Positions 1 through 9,231 are shown, numbered from the stretch's first letter. The stretch: DNA of 64,000 nucleotides from Paenibacillus taihuensis (GCF_003386535.1 NZ_QTTN01000026.1:3647-67646); one strand, 5' to 3'. Numbers and translations are program-made. Notes: a model not told the origin generated them from the letters alone.

Positions 1-178
1 GGTTTTCCGCAAATGTAGATCCCTGGAGGACTCTCTTTCCCTCATTACGAAGGTTTTCCGCAAATGTAGATCCCTGGAGTACTCTCTTTCCCTCATTCCG
101 CCGGTTCATTCCGCCGGTTTTCCGTTAAATGTAGATCCCTGGAGTACTCTCTTTCTCTCATTCCGCCGGTTTTCCGCC
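1..178. repeat. Tandem repeat of about 51 bp, three units plus a stub
   Basis: Units start at 1, 52 and 116, with a fourth partial unit at 168-178. Each begins GGTTTTCCG and contains AAATGTAGATCCCTGGAG. A 13 bp duplication (GGTTCATTCCGCC) sits between units 2 and 3. The array continues off the left edge and ends just downstream of the nagA stop codon. No coding potential is seen. It looks like a non-coding intergenic tandem repeat; its function is unknown. Confidence 0.85.
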
Positions 179-190
179 AGCTTCTAGGAT

Positions 191-1375
191 CTAATACACT
201 GCCTGCCCGTTCTGCCAGACCGATCGCCCGCCGACAACCGTCTCTTCGATCTGAATCTGTCCATCCTTCATGCGAAACAGTGTCAGGTTCGCTTGGGCTC
301 CCGGCTGCAAACGGCCTAACTCCTCCCAGCCCATCGCATCCGCAGGGCGCTTCGTCACCGCGTCGATTGCCTCAGCCAAGCTGACGCCGGCGAGCCTGAC
401 AGCGTTCTCGATGCCACACACCAATGGCTGCGCCGAGCCTGCCAGGATACGCGCATCTGCGGCCGTCTGCAGCCTGCCGTTCTCGAGCAGCTCGACCTGC
501 TGCCCGATCTCGCTCGCGTAGCGGCCCGGCGGCATGCCGCCGAATTTGACGCTGTCGCTCACGAGGATGAACCGGCCCTGCTTCGCCCGGATCATCGACT
601 TTAGCACGGCAGCGCCAAGATGATGCCCGTCGGCGATCAACATCGCCGTCAGCGAGTCGTCTGCCAGCTGCTCCCAAATATAATTGGGATGCCGCGGCAG
701 AACCGGATGCGCTCCGTTGCCGAGGTGCGTCGACATCGCGGCGCCAGCGGCCACTGCCTCCGCCAGCTCCTCCGGCGACGCCAGCGTATGCCCGATGCTG
801 ACGCGAACGCCCGCCTCGCGCAGCTGCCGAATGAACGCCGCCGCGCCGACCTTCTCCGGCGCGACCGTGCACAGGGCAATTCGCCCGCCTGCCGCCGCCT
901 GCCAATCGGCGAACTCGGCGTAGTCCGGCTCGCGAATATGCGCGCGTTCATGCGCACCGCGAGGTCCATCTTCGGCCGATAGATACGGCCCTTCCAGATG
1001 GATGCCCGGTATCGTCTCGCCGAGCAGCGCATCCTGCTCGCACGCGGCATGGATTGCGCTCATCGCTTGGCGAATCCGCGGAGCGCTGCCCGTAATGACG
1101 GTCGGGCAGAAGCTCGTCACGCCGCGGGCGAACAAGGCGCGAGCCACTCCGGCGACATCCTCCGCCGTCGTCGCCTCGCCGTTCAGGTCATACCCGGCGA
1201 AGCCGTTCACCTGCAGATCGATCCAACCCGGAGAGATCCAGCAGTCATTATTACTTTCAATCCCGTTTCCGCCTACATTATCTCTTCCGCTAACCCCAAC
1301 AATCAACCCGTCTTCCACCTCGATATGTACCAGCTCGCCGGTATCATAACGCCTTCCCGTCCACCGCTTCCGCAT
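191..1375 (-). CDS. nagA: N-acetylglucosamine-6-phosphate deacetylase
   Basis: Removes the acetyl group from GlcNAc-6-phosphate in the cytoplasm, feeding the deaminase encoded just upstream. The 394-residue protein has the amidohydrolase signature of the family: PGWIDLQVNG near residue 50, HLEGPYLS with metal-ligand Glu128, His196 in IGHT, His217 in STHLGNG, and the catalytic Asp274 in LVSDS. The usual THLFNAM is replaced by THLGNGAH, so this is a divergent branch. The start is placed at the ATG at 1375, one base after the nagB TAG stop; a longer reading from 1471 would run far into nagB. Last gene of a four-gene operon, translationally coupled to nagB. Confidence 0.9.
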   Translation of the reverse strand: MRKRWTGRRYDTGELVHIEVEDGLIVGVSGRDNVGGNGIESNNDCWISPGWIDLQVNGFAGYDLNGEATTAEDVAGVARALFARGVTSFCPTVITGSAPRIRQAMSAIHAACEQDALLGETIPGIHLEGPYLSAEDGPRGAHERAHIREPDYAEFADWQAAAGGRIALCTVAPEKVGAAAFIRQLREAGVRVSIGHTLASPEELAEAVAAGAAMSTHLGNGAHPVLPRHPNYIWEQLADDSLTAMLIADGHHLGAAVLKSMIRAKQGRFILVSDSVKFGGMPPGRYASEIGQQVELLENGRLQTAADARILAGSAQPLVCGIENAVRLAGVSLAEAIDAVTKRPADAMGWEELGRLQPGAQANLTLFRMKDGQIQIEETVVGGRSVWQNGQAVY

Positions 1376-1376
1376 G

Positions 1377-2120
1377 CTACTCGCAGGCCGCCAATTCCGT
1401 ACGCGCAGCCGAGCTGCGGTCCAGATAGAGCGTCCAATTCGGATGCGTGCGCAGCATTGTCGACGGCACATTCGGCGTAATTTCGCTCGAAAGGGTCAGC
1501 CGGATCGCCTCCGCTTTTACCGCATGAGGGACGCAGGAGAGAATCACCCTGCTCTTCAAAATCTGCCTCACGCTCATCGTAATCGCATGCGTCGGCACGT
1601 CCTCCAAACCTGCGAACCAACCTTCGCCTACCTGCTGCCGCTTGCAGGCTTCGTCAAGCTCCACAACGATGTAAGGCTCCTCCGTATCGAAGTCAGCCGG
1701 CGGATCATTGAACGCAATATGCGCATTTTCCCCGATACCAATAAGTGCAAGATCAATCGGCGCTTCGCGGATCGCCTCATTCAGCCCGGCAATCGTCGCA
1801 CGGAGATCGCCCCTGCCGTCGACGAGGTGGTACGAGCCTAGCTCTACCTGACCGATGAAGCGTTCGAGCAAGTAGGCTTGGAAGCTGGCAGGATGATCGG
1901 GCTGAATGCCCGCATACTCATCCAGATGGAACATCTCCACCTTGCGCCAATCGACCGGCTGCGTAACGAACGCCTTGAAGAATTCAAACTGGGACGAGCC
2001 CGTAGACAGCAGCAATCTCGCTTTTCCTTGGCGGCTGATTGTCTCCTGAAGCACCGATGCCGCATGCGCCGCAGCTCGCGCGCCTAGCTCCTGTGCATTT
2101 TCCAGTACATGAATGTCCAT
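1377..2120 (-). CDS. nagB: Glucosamine-6-phosphate deaminase-like protein (NagB family)
   Basis: Expected to convert glucosamine-6-phosphate to fructose-6-phosphate and ammonia. The 247 residues show the sugar-phosphate isomerase fold motifs STGSSQ, HLDEY (Asp67, matching the proton-abstracting Asp72 of E. coli NagB) and GIGENAHIAFNDP. In E. coli the last motif carries Asp141, His143 and Glu148; here these are Asn132, His134 and Asp139, so two catalytic positions differ and the exact substrate is uncertain. The start at 2120 follows a good GAGGTGGGG ribosome site that overlaps the TGA of the upstream oxidoreductase. An ATG-like start at 2141 lies inside that gene and has no site. Confidence 0.82.
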   Translation of the reverse strand: MDIHVLENAQELGARAAAHAASVLQETISRQGKARLLLSTGSSQFEFFKAFVTQPVDWRKVEMFHLDEYAGIQPDHPASFQAYLLERFIGQVELGSYHLVDGRGDLRATIAGLNEAIREAPIDLALIGIGENAHIAFNDPPADFDTEEPYIVVELDEACKRQQVGEGWFAGLEDVPTHAITMSVRQILKSRVILSCVPHAVKAEAIRLTLSSEITPNVPSTMLRTHPNWTLYLDRSSAARTELAACE

Positions 2121-2133
2121 CCTGTTCCCCACC

Positions 2134-3381
2134 TCATCCAAGTTTTATTAGATCCGCGATGCGGACCGGCTGCCCTTCCCGGATCGACCGATTCGCCGCA
2201 AAACCGATGGCGCAAGATAACGCTCCATCCTTGCTAGTCGCCTGCCTGCCATCGGACTCGCCGCCAATGAGCAGTGCGCGAAGCAAGCGCTCATCGGCAC
2301 CGCCATGCCCGCCGCTTTCCTCAGCCACAGGAACATGGATCACCTGCCCCTGCCTGCCAAACAGCTTGATCGATTTTTCCGTACCACCGCTGCTGCCGCC
2401 ACTACCGACACCGCTCGGGTCAAACCCTTCCGCATACACCGCTTCCAGTCGCCCCGCAGTACCGGTAATCACCATACGAAAGCCTTCATACGGCGCATAA
2501 GCGGTCAGAGAATAACTCATCATCGCGCCTCTGGCATAGCGGGCAGTCAGGCTGACCGTGTCTTCAATGTCGATCTCATCCGCAAACACGCAAGCATCGC
2601 GGAAGTACTGATCCACGTCCTCGCAATCTGAATAAAGCTGCTTATAGTTCCCTTTTCCGATATCGATGTGAAATTCGCAGCTCGCAGCATAATCGCAGTT
2701 ACTGCAGCGGTCCCCTCGTTCCTCACGAGTCGCTCCATAAAACTTCGTCGCTCCGAACGCCTGCACCTGCGCCGGCTCATCCTCCAGCAGCCAATTGATG
2801 ATGTCGAAGTGATGCGTCGACTTGTGGACGAGCAGCCCGCCGGAATTCTTCTTGAGCCGATGCCATCTCCGAAAATAATCCGCTCCGTGCTTCGTATCCA
2901 GAAACCATTCGAAATGCACATGCGTGATCGTACCAAGCGTCTCTTCGGCAGCCAGCTCTTTCAACTGTCCCATAAAAGGCATATACCGCAGGTTGAACGT
3001 CACCGTCACCTGCTTGCCGGTGAGGCGTTCCGTCTCCAGGATCAAGCTGCACTTGTCCTCGTCAATCGTCAGCGGCTTCTCCGAAATGACATCGCAGCCC
3101 GCCAATAACGCCTCCGCGATATACGTGTGATGCGTGCTATCAATAGAAGTGACAATGACGACGTCGGGCTTCGCCTCGTCCAGCATCACCGCAAAATTAT
3201 CATAGACCGGCACGTTCCCGCCCCCGGCCTCGCCGATTCTCGCTTGCAGCAATGCCGCGCGCTTCACATTCGTATCGAACACGCCGACAATCGCAGCCGT
3301 ATCCGCATAATCCCGGCTCATCGGCACCGCATACATATACGTGCATCGATTTCCCGCGCCCACAATCGCATAGCTCTTCAC
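2134..3381 (-). CDS. Gfo/Idh/MocA family NAD(P)-dependent oxidoreductase
   Basis: A 415-residue sugar dehydrogenase-like enzyme with an N-terminal Rossmann fold (AIVGAGNRC near residue 5) and the family signature EKPLTID near residue 100. A GGLLVHKSTHHFDIINWLL segment around residue 180 carries the Lys/His residues used in catalysis in this family. A Cys cluster CSNCDYAASC lies near residue 225, possibly a structural metal site. It starts with GTG at 3381 behind AGGAGGGAAGGG, and the upstream gene's TAG stop overlaps that site. It lies between an acetyltransferase and nagB, so oxidation or epimerisation of an amino sugar is a fair guess; the substrate cannot be read from sequence. Confidence 0.85.
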   Translation of the reverse strand: MKSYAIVGAGNRCTYMYAVPMSRDYADTAAIVGVFDTNVKRAALLQARIGEAGGGNVPVYDNFAVMLDEAKPDVVIVTSIDSTHHTYIAEALLAGCDVISEKPLTIDEDKCSLILETERLTGKQVTVTFNLRYMPFMGQLKELAAEETLGTITHVHFEWFLDTKHGADYFRRWHRLKKNSGGLLVHKSTHHFDIINWLLEDEPAQVQAFGATKFYGATREERGDRCSNCDYAASCEFHIDIGKGNYKQLYSDCEDVDQYFRDACVFADEIDIEDTVSLTARYARGAMMSYSLTAYAPYEGFRMVITGTAGRLEAVYAEGFDPSGVGSGGSSGGTEKSIKLFGRQGQVIHVPVAEESGGHGGADERLLRALLIGGESDGRQATSKDGALSCAIGFAANRSIREGQPVRIADLIKLG

Positions 3382-3397
3382 CTTCGGCCCTTCCCTC

Positions 3398-4585
3398 CTA
3401 GAAAAAGTCCGTCATATATGAGATTCGCCGCGGAATCGCCTGCTCCCAAGCAGCAATTGCCTCCTGCGATCCGGAGAGCAGTCCTTGAACCGCCAACTGC
3501 GAAGGCCGCTGACATCCAATCAGCATCGCACCGAACGTCTGAATCGAACAACCAACCGCTCCCGCGCCGCTGACAGCCTGCTCCTCAGCAAGAAGCGCAG
3601 CTTCAGCCCGCCCGTCCGCGCCGATTGAGATTTTCCACAAGCCGCTGTTCCATTCCGCATGCTCATCAACAAGCGCAACCTGCAGCACTCCACCACCCGG
3701 GCCATCCCCGGAAAAACGATACCGCTCTACGAATGCAGCCACATCAACGACACGGAACATAAAATTCGCCAGCAGCTCATGCTGGAGCTTCGGCTCCGCC
3801 ATCCCGAACAGGAATGGCTCGTCGCCAGGCGCCGAGAACTTCAGCCGCGACACGATGGAGTCATGGTTCCTGATGAACTGCCAGAGGCCGTTTCGGCTCT
3901 CTTGATCGAGATAGACAAGCTCATGCACCGCAAGGTTCCTGTCCTTGATGTCATACAGCATATAGCCCGTCGGCTCGCCGCTGCCCGCTGCATAATAAAC
4001 CGCCAAACTTCCGAGCTTCCGCCGAAACACATGGTTCAGCCACCAATTCTCGTCCCGCTTCAGCATACCGTTGTACCTTTTGGCATAGCTGTCGTAGACT
4101 GCATCTGCCTCTGTCCAGTCCTCCGCTCTGAGCCGCTTTACCTCCCCTGACGCGGCCGGATATTTCGGTGCCGCGCCAAGCTCAAGCGTAAACACGCTCT
4201 GCACCGAGAAATACTCCCAGCCGTACTTGCGGTAGAAGCCGTACGCGAAAGGATTCAGCATCGACACGCTCTGCCCGCTCGCCCGCATCTCCGCCAGACT
4301 TCTCGCCATCAGCTTCCCTACCATACCCTGCCTGCGCAGCTCCGGATACGAAGCGACATGGGCGATACCGCCCATCGCCATTTCTTCGCCTTGCACATAG
4401 ATCGCAAGCGGCAGAATAGCTAACTGTGCAGCAAGCTGTTCATCCACGAAATAGCCGAGATAGTGCTCCATGTTCATTTTGGCAAGGCGCTGCTCGATGT
4501 CGCTCTCGGCGAACCGGACGGCGAAGGCCGCCTGCGTCAGCTCAAGCGATTGCCGCGCTTCCTCCTGCCTGATCGTTCGAATCAT
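3398..4585 (-). CDS. Eis-like GNAT N-acetyltransferase
   Basis: 395 residues with the layout of the Eis family: an N-terminal GNAT domain with the acetyl-CoA loop motif ELRRQGMVGKLM near residue 85, a second GNAT-like half, and a C-terminal SCP2-like domain. It ends in a free carboxylate (DFF), which acts as general base in Eis enzymes. First gene of the amino-sugar operon, reading away from the divergent AraC regulator. The start at 4585 is backed by AGAAGGGGGAG; the 4618 start has none. In this context it could acetylate an amino sugar or aminoglycoside-like compound, which is inference. Confidence 0.8.
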   Translation of the reverse strand: MIRTIRQEEARQSLELTQAAFAVRFAESDIEQRLAKMNMEHYLGYFVDEQLAAQLAILPLAIYVQGEEMAMGGIAHVASYPELRRQGMVGKLMARSLAEMRASGQSVSMLNPFAYGFYRKYGWEYFSVQSVFTLELGAAPKYPAASGEVKRLRAEDWTEADAVYDSYAKRYNGMLKRDENWWLNHVFRRKLGSLAVYYAAGSGEPTGYMLYDIKDRNLAVHELVYLDQESRNGLWQFIRNHDSIVSRLKFSAPGDEPFLFGMAEPKLQHELLANFMFRVVDVAAFVERYRFSGDGPGGGVLQVALVDEHAEWNSGLWKISIGADGRAEAALLAEEQAVSGAGAVGCSIQTFGAMLIGCQRPSQLAVQGLLSGSQEAIAAWEQAIPRRISYMTDFF

Positions 4586-4815
4586 GCTACTCCCCCTTCT
4601 GGCCGGCGATGCCTGCACAAGGATTTCTTTATGCCCCCACTATAGCGAATCGGCCCCGTACCTGATACAGGCAGTATTTGATATCGTTCATTTTATTTGC
4701 ATTACCCAAAAATACTGTGAAGTTATGAAAATAAGACCATTGTTCAAATGCCCGCTATTCTATAAAATTGATGTAAACAGGCTTGAAAACATACCACGAC
4801 GAAAGGGTTGTTTTC

Positions 4816-7071
4816 ATGAATCGAATTTTATCGCTCCTTGCATTTCCGATTGCCCGCATCAAGTCTCCATCCCTATTCCTATGGCTCCTGATCAGCTACA
4901 TCACGATTGTCACGCTGCTCGTTTCTTTCATTCTGTACTCTGTCTTCTTCTATCGCGGCCACATCAAAGATGAAGTGATCACTTACAATAACCTCAACTT
5001 GAAAAATACGATCGACAGCTACGAGGCCAAAATCAGCCTGATCGAAAATTCCATTCTCTCCTTCTCCATGAACGACAAAATCGCCGCGCTCGATAAGCCG
5101 GACTTCGATTATGCCGCAGGCGGCAAGCTAATCGATGAGATGCAGCAGTACCTCGCCAACCAATCGCTCTACCTTGAGAACATGATTATCTACTTCCAGA
5201 AAAGCAACGTCACCATAGAGAAATCCCGCGGCGCCGATGCCGATGTCATGTTCCAGCGCTATTACTACAGCAAAGACTACTCGTACGAGTTCTGGAAATC
5301 ACAGTTTGACAGCCTCTATGTCACTCGAATACTGCCGGCTTCCGACTTTTCGGAGTACGATTATTTGAACAGGAAAGTAAGCACACAGCTCATCCCGATC
5401 ATAATTAAGAACCAGACGAATCCGTCTGTCCTTATCATCGCGCTCGCGGATGCGCAGAAGATGTTCAACGCGTTCCATCAATCCATTACGAATGAATTCT
5501 ACATCATGGATGATGTGCAGCGGCCTTTCTTCGCAAGCGGCAAGTCGGATGAGACGTTCCCTGCTTTCGATCGAAACGCCAGCTTCGTGAAGCATGGAAA
5601 CAATTATTATTTCTATAAGAAAGGCGAGACGAGCAGGCTCACGTATGTCAACGTCATTCCGGACGATACCATCTCGCAGATGAAGTGGAACATTAACTTC
5701 GTCCTGCTGCTCGCGCTTGCGGTTGTGATCAGTATTCTCGCTGCGTTCCTGTTCAGCCTGCAATTCAACCGTCCGGTCAAGCAGCTCGTGCAAGCCATTC
5801 AGCAGCTGACAACGGGCTTCCCGTGGCAAAAGCAAAAGCATAGCAGCATCAAGGAGTTCGCCATCATTCAGGATAAGGTCCGCCATCTGCTTGATTCGAA
5901 TTTCGATATTAGCCAGAACCTGGAGGAGAAGAATTCGCTGCTGCGCCACTACGCGTATATTAACCAGCTCAAGAATATCCGGGGCAACACGAGCTATCTG
6001 AAAGATTTGATCAAGAGCAACCAGCCGTATCGGGTGGTGCTGTTCACGCTGACCTTCCGCCCGCAGCTGCTCGAGGAAATTGCGGATGACGAGGAACGCG
6101 CGACACAGTTCATTAGAGCCTATATCGATAAAATCCTGACAGAGAAGTACCCGGAATCGCTCACTCTCCAGCTCGAGAGCGATCAGCTGCTGTCTGTCAT
6201 CTACTCGGAGGACTCCGAGCAGGATCTGAATGAAACACTCGAAGCGCTCAAGAATGTGCTCGAGCTTGATCAGGCCTACTGTTTCTCAACGATTGCGGTA
6301 AGCTCACGCTTCGAGCAGCCGGAAGAGTTCAAGGTGTCGTTCGAGCAAGTGAAGTCGCTGCAGCTGCACCGGAAGTTTGGCAGCGGCAACCAAGTGCTGT
6401 GGGAGAGGTCGGATCTGAAGCTGGCGAATTATTATCTGATGCCTGCGCAGGAGGAAGAGCTGAATGCGAGCTTGACCAGCGGCAATGAAGGACAGATTAT
6501 GCAGTTCGTGCGAAGAGAGCTTGCGACTTTCCGTAAGAAGGAGGCCGGCGAGCATGAGGTGCGGTGTTTTGCAAGCTGCATCGTAGATAGAGCCAAGCGC
6601 GCGTTCATCGTCAATCAGCTCGATACCGAGCTGCTTCAAACGATGGATAACCACCTTGCGCACTGCCATACGTTCGAGGAGCTGGAGCTGTCGTTCGAGG
6701 AATGGCTGCCGCGGCTGACGGACCTCATCAGGAGCAAGAAAGAGAAGAAGGATCATATTACAAGCTTCGTATTCGACTATTTGGAGCAGCATTATGCCCA
6801 CGACATCACGCTGGATATGATGGCGGATAAGCTGAACATTACGCGCAGCTATCTGTCTACATACTTCAGAGAGAAGACAGGCACATACTTCGTCGACTAC
6901 GTGAATTTGATTCGGGTAAGCCGGGCAAAGGAGCTTCTCTCGCGTTCCGACGTCAAGATTCAAGACGCCGCCGCCCGGGTTGGCTACCAGAACATCAACT
7001 CCTTCAACCGGATGTTCAAAAAGTTTACCGGCGTGACGCCGAGCGAGTTCCGCAAGGTGCAGCGAGCTTAA
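4816..7071 (+). CDS. Membrane-anchored AraC-family transcriptional regulator
   Basis: 751 residues in the layout common in Paenibacillus: transmembrane segment 1 at about residues 17-39, an extracellular sensor domain to about 285, transmembrane segment 2 at about 288-312, a coiled-coil/HAMP-like linker, and a C-terminal double helix-turn-helix AraC domain (DMMADKLNITRSYLSTYF, then GYQNINSFNRMFKKFTGVTP). The start at 4816 lies 9 nt after GAAAGGG. It is divergent from the nagBA operon and is the natural candidate to control it in response to an outside signal, probably a glycan. Such one-component sensors usually activate neighbouring sugar genes; that link is inferred from position. Confidence 0.88.
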   Translation: MNRILSLLAFPIARIKSPSLFLWLLISYITIVTLLVSFILYSVFFYRGHIKDEVITYNNLNLKNTIDSYEAKISLIENSILSFSMNDKIAALDKPDFDYAAGGKLIDEMQQYLANQSLYLENMIIYFQKSNVTIEKSRGADADVMFQRYYYSKDYSYEFWKSQFDSLYVTRILPASDFSEYDYLNRKVSTQLIPIIIKNQTNPSVLIIALADAQKMFNAFHQSITNEFYIMDDVQRPFFASGKSDETFPAFDRNASFVKHGNNYYFYKKGETSRLTYVNVIPDDTISQMKWNINFVLLLALAVVISILAAFLFSLQFNRPVKQLVQAIQQLTTGFPWQKQKHSSIKEFAIIQDKVRHLLDSNFDISQNLEEKNSLLRHYAYINQLKNIRGNTSYLKDLIKSNQPYRVVLFTLTFRPQLLEEIADDEERATQFIRAYIDKILTEKYPESLTLQLESDQLLSVIYSEDSEQDLNETLEALKNVLELDQAYCFSTIAVSSRFEQPEEFKVSFEQVKSLQLHRKFGSGNQVLWERSDLKLANYYLMPAQEEELNASLTSGNEGQIMQFVRRELATFRKKEAGEHEVRCFASCIVDRAKRAFIVNQLDTELLQTMDNHLAHCHTFEELELSFEEWLPRLTDLIRSKKEKKDHITSFVFDYLEQHYAHDITLDMMADKLNITRSYLSTYFREKTGTYFVDYVNLIRVSRAKELLSRSDVKIQDAAARVGYQNINSFNRMFKKFTGVTPSEFRKVQRA

Positions 7072-7119
7072 AGAGCGCGCGTGGGAGGCTGACTGAAAAC
7101 TGAACTGGTTGCCATCCAG

Positions 7120-7161
7120 GCTGCGAACTGGCTGCGATCAAGCTGCGAACTGGCTGCGATC
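7120..7161. repeat. 20 bp direct repeat, two copies
   Basis: GCTGCGAACTGGCTGCGATC occurs at 7120-7139 and again at 7142-7161, two bases apart, within a wider CTGGCTG-rich stretch just after the AraC regulator stop. It has no coding potential and its role is unknown. Confidence 0.8.
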
Positions 7162-7180
7162 TGGCTGAGCATGTCGCGAG

Positions 7181-7367
7181 CTATAATGGATAAATCCACT
7201 CATTTGGAGCAGAAATAGTCGATTTGTTTTGCTATATTGGATTTTTCCATTCATCCTCGGCTGAACGGGTCAAAAAGGCCGCAGATCGGCAAAAATGAGT
7301 GGATATTCCCAATATAGAGAGCAATTTCGGCTCAATTAGACGTTCTAGGTTGGAAAAATCCACTGTA
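7181..7367. repeat. Intergenic repeat cluster, four copies of a 20-23 bp motif
   Basis: The motif CTATATTGGAT-N4-CCACTCAT occurs forward at 7181-7203 and 7232-7254 and in reverse complement at 7294-7316 and (shorter) 7350-7367. Copies two and three can pair into a long hairpin. The rest of the 400 bp gap between the regulator and the GH2 gene holds no supported gene; the open frame at 7232-7447 is an artefact of these repeats. Similar sequence is familiar to me from Paenibacillus intergenic regions, but I could not check this. Confidence 0.75.
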
Positions 7368-7417
7368 GCTAAAGACGCCACTTCCCTCTGCTGAACGGTC
7401 AACTTAATCCTGGCACC

Positions 7418-7466
7418 AGAAAACCTTCGTCCCCGGATCGCTATCAACCGAGAACGAAGGTTTTCT
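7418..7466. terminator. Bidirectional intrinsic terminator
   Basis: A perfect 13 bp inverted repeat, AGAAAACCTTCGT at 7418-7430 and its complement at 7454-7466, with a 23 nt loop and A/T-rich outer arms. It lies 5 bp beyond the stop of the last gene of the glycan operon and would end that transcript. Confidence 0.75.
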
Positions 7467-7470
7467 CATT

Positions 7471-9231
7471 TTAAGCCAAATTGATTGCCCGAATCGTCTC
7501 GAGCTGAATCTTCGGCCGGCGGTCTTCCGTCAACAGGCCGTTAACTTCCTGCTGCACGTCGGTCACTTGCGTATAGCAATAGCCGCAGATGCCTTCCGTG
7601 TCCTTGATTGCTTGCGTGATGCTGCGGAACCGAGCGACGAACGCCTCTTCGCCTTCCACTTGGTTTCCGTAGCCCCAGCCCTTCTCGTCACGGAAAGCGA
7701 TGCCGCCGAATTCGCTGATGATGATCGGCTGGCCGCGATACGCGTAGCCTTGCGCCATCGCGAACCGTCCGTTGTTGAAGGCAAGCTCATTGCCGGCAAT
7801 GGCGTCCAGGTTCCGGTAGCGGGCAAGGAACTTCTCGCCGCTTTCTTCGTAATCGTGCAGCGTCAGAATGTCGGAAACGGTGTGCTCCCAGCCGTCGTTG
7901 ACGATGACCGGACGCATCGGATCGATCGCCTTGGTCAGATGGTAGATCGCCTCCGTGAACTGCTGCTGGCGCTTGTCGGCGAAGACGTTGCCGATGCCCC
8001 ATGACTCGTTGAACGGCACCCATGTCACGATGCTTGGATGGTTGTACTGCTGCTGCACGATTTCCAGCCACTCGCGAGTGAACCGGTCGACCGCCTCGTC
8101 GTTGAATTCGAACGTCGCGGCCGCTTCCGACCAGACGAGCAATCCCTTCACGTCGCACCAGCACAGGAATCGCGCATCCTCGATCTTCTGATGCTTCCGC
8201 ACGCCGTTGTAGCCCATCGCCATAATCGCGTCGATGTCGGCGATGATCGCCTCTTCCGACGGCGGCGTCAGGTGACTCTCCGCCCAATAGCCCTGGTCGA
8301 GAATCAAACGTTGGTAGAGCTGATCGTAGTTCAGCATGATTTTGCCGTTCACGATGGAGATCTTCCTCATGCCGAAATACGAGCCTACGCGGTCGACGAC
8401 CCGGTCGCCTTGGCGCAGCACAAACTCGACTTCGTACAGCCTCGGGTTGCGCGGGCTCCAATATTCGATCCGCCATTCCCGCTTCTCGCTGATCAGATCC
8501 ACCGTCGCGGAGAATGCCGAGCGGTCGATCAGCTGCGTCGTCTCTTTGATCAGGACGCCTTCCATGCTAATCGCGGTCGTCAGCCGCAGCGGCTCCGCAT
8601 CCGAAGCGATCGCCACGCGGTAATCGAAACGAACGGCGTTGGCGTCGACGTCCGGCGTGATTTTCACGTTCTGCACATGATTCGCATCGACGTATTCCAG
8701 CCAGACAGTCTGCCAGATGCCTGTCGTCTGTACGTACCAGCAGCCGAAATTCTCCTTGCGCCAGCGCTGCTTGCCTCTCGGCTGCGTGCCGCTCTCGGTG
8801 TCTTCCGCTCTGACGACGATCTCATTCGCTTCGCCGGCTGGCTTCAAGAAGGACGTCACATCGAACGAGAATGCAGCATACGCGCCTTCATGGCTGCCCG
8901 CATAAGAACCGTTCACCCATACTTTAGCCAGGTAGTCTACCCCTTGGAAATGCAGCAGCACCTGCTTGTCACGCTGTTCCGCTGGGACCTCGAATGTCCG
9001 GCGGTACCAGACGTACTGATGGGCGGTCTCATCTGCGATGCCACTTGCTTTGGTCTCGTATGCGAACGGCACCTCGATGCGGAGTCCGCTAGCGAACGCC
9101 TCGAACCAGCGCTTCGTTTCCCCTTCATTGGCATCGTCGAACCGGAAATCCCACGAGCCGTTCAGATTCAGCCAATCATTACGTACAAATTGCGGCCGCG
9201 GGTAATCCGGGCGATATTTGTTGAGCGTCAT
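7471..9231 (-). CDS. Glycoside hydrolase family 2 protein (beta-glycosidase)
   Basis: 586 residues without a signal peptide, so cytoplasmic. An N-terminal jelly-roll sugar-binding domain (VWVNGSYAGSHEG near residue 107), an Ig-like domain and a TIM barrel follow the GH2 plan. Acid/base Glu409 sits in VPFNESWG and the nucleophile Glu507 in IISEFGG. Beta-galactosidase, glucuronidase and mannosidase activities share this fold and cannot be separated here. The start is placed at the ATG at 9231, six bases after AAGGTG, rather than the in-frame GTG at 9240 that falls within that site. Last gene of the glycan operon; paralogous to the GH2 gene at 11797-13557. Confidence 0.88.
   Translation of the reverse strand: MTLNKYRPDYPRPQFVRNDWLNLNGSWDFRFDDANEGETKRWFEAFASGLRIEVPFAYETKASGIADETAHQYVWYRRTFEVPAEQRDKQVLLHFQGVDYLAKVWVNGSYAGSHEGAYAAFSFDVTSFLKPAGEANEIVVRAEDTESGTQPRGKQRWRKENFGCWYVQTTGIWQTVWLEYVDANHVQNVKITPDVDANAVRFDYRVAIASDAEPLRLTTAISMEGVLIKETTQLIDRSAFSATVDLISEKREWRIEYWSPRNPRLYEVEFVLRQGDRVVDRVGSYFGMRKISIVNGKIMLNYDQLYQRLILDQGYWAESHLTPPSEEAIIADIDAIMAMGYNGVRKHQKIEDARFLCWCDVKGLLVWSEAAATFEFNDEAVDRFTREWLEIVQQQYNHPSIVTWVPFNESWGIGNVFADKRQQQFTEAIYHLTKAIDPMRPVIVNDGWEHTVSDILTLHDYEESGEKFLARYRNLDAIAGNELAFNNGRFAMAQGYAYRGQPIIISEFGGIAFRDEKGWGYGNQVEGEEAFVARFRSITQAIKDTEGICGYCYTQVTDVQQEVNGLLTEDRRPKIQLETIRAINLA

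Noticed and set aside
4619-4815. Clear promoters between the nag operon and the AraC gene
   Set aside because: TATAGT on the minus strand and TATAAA on the plus strand are present, but no -35 at proper spacing could be supported.
7232-7447. 71-codon minus-strand frame before the GH2 terminator
   Set aside because: It is made of the intergenic repeat copies and has no ribosome site.
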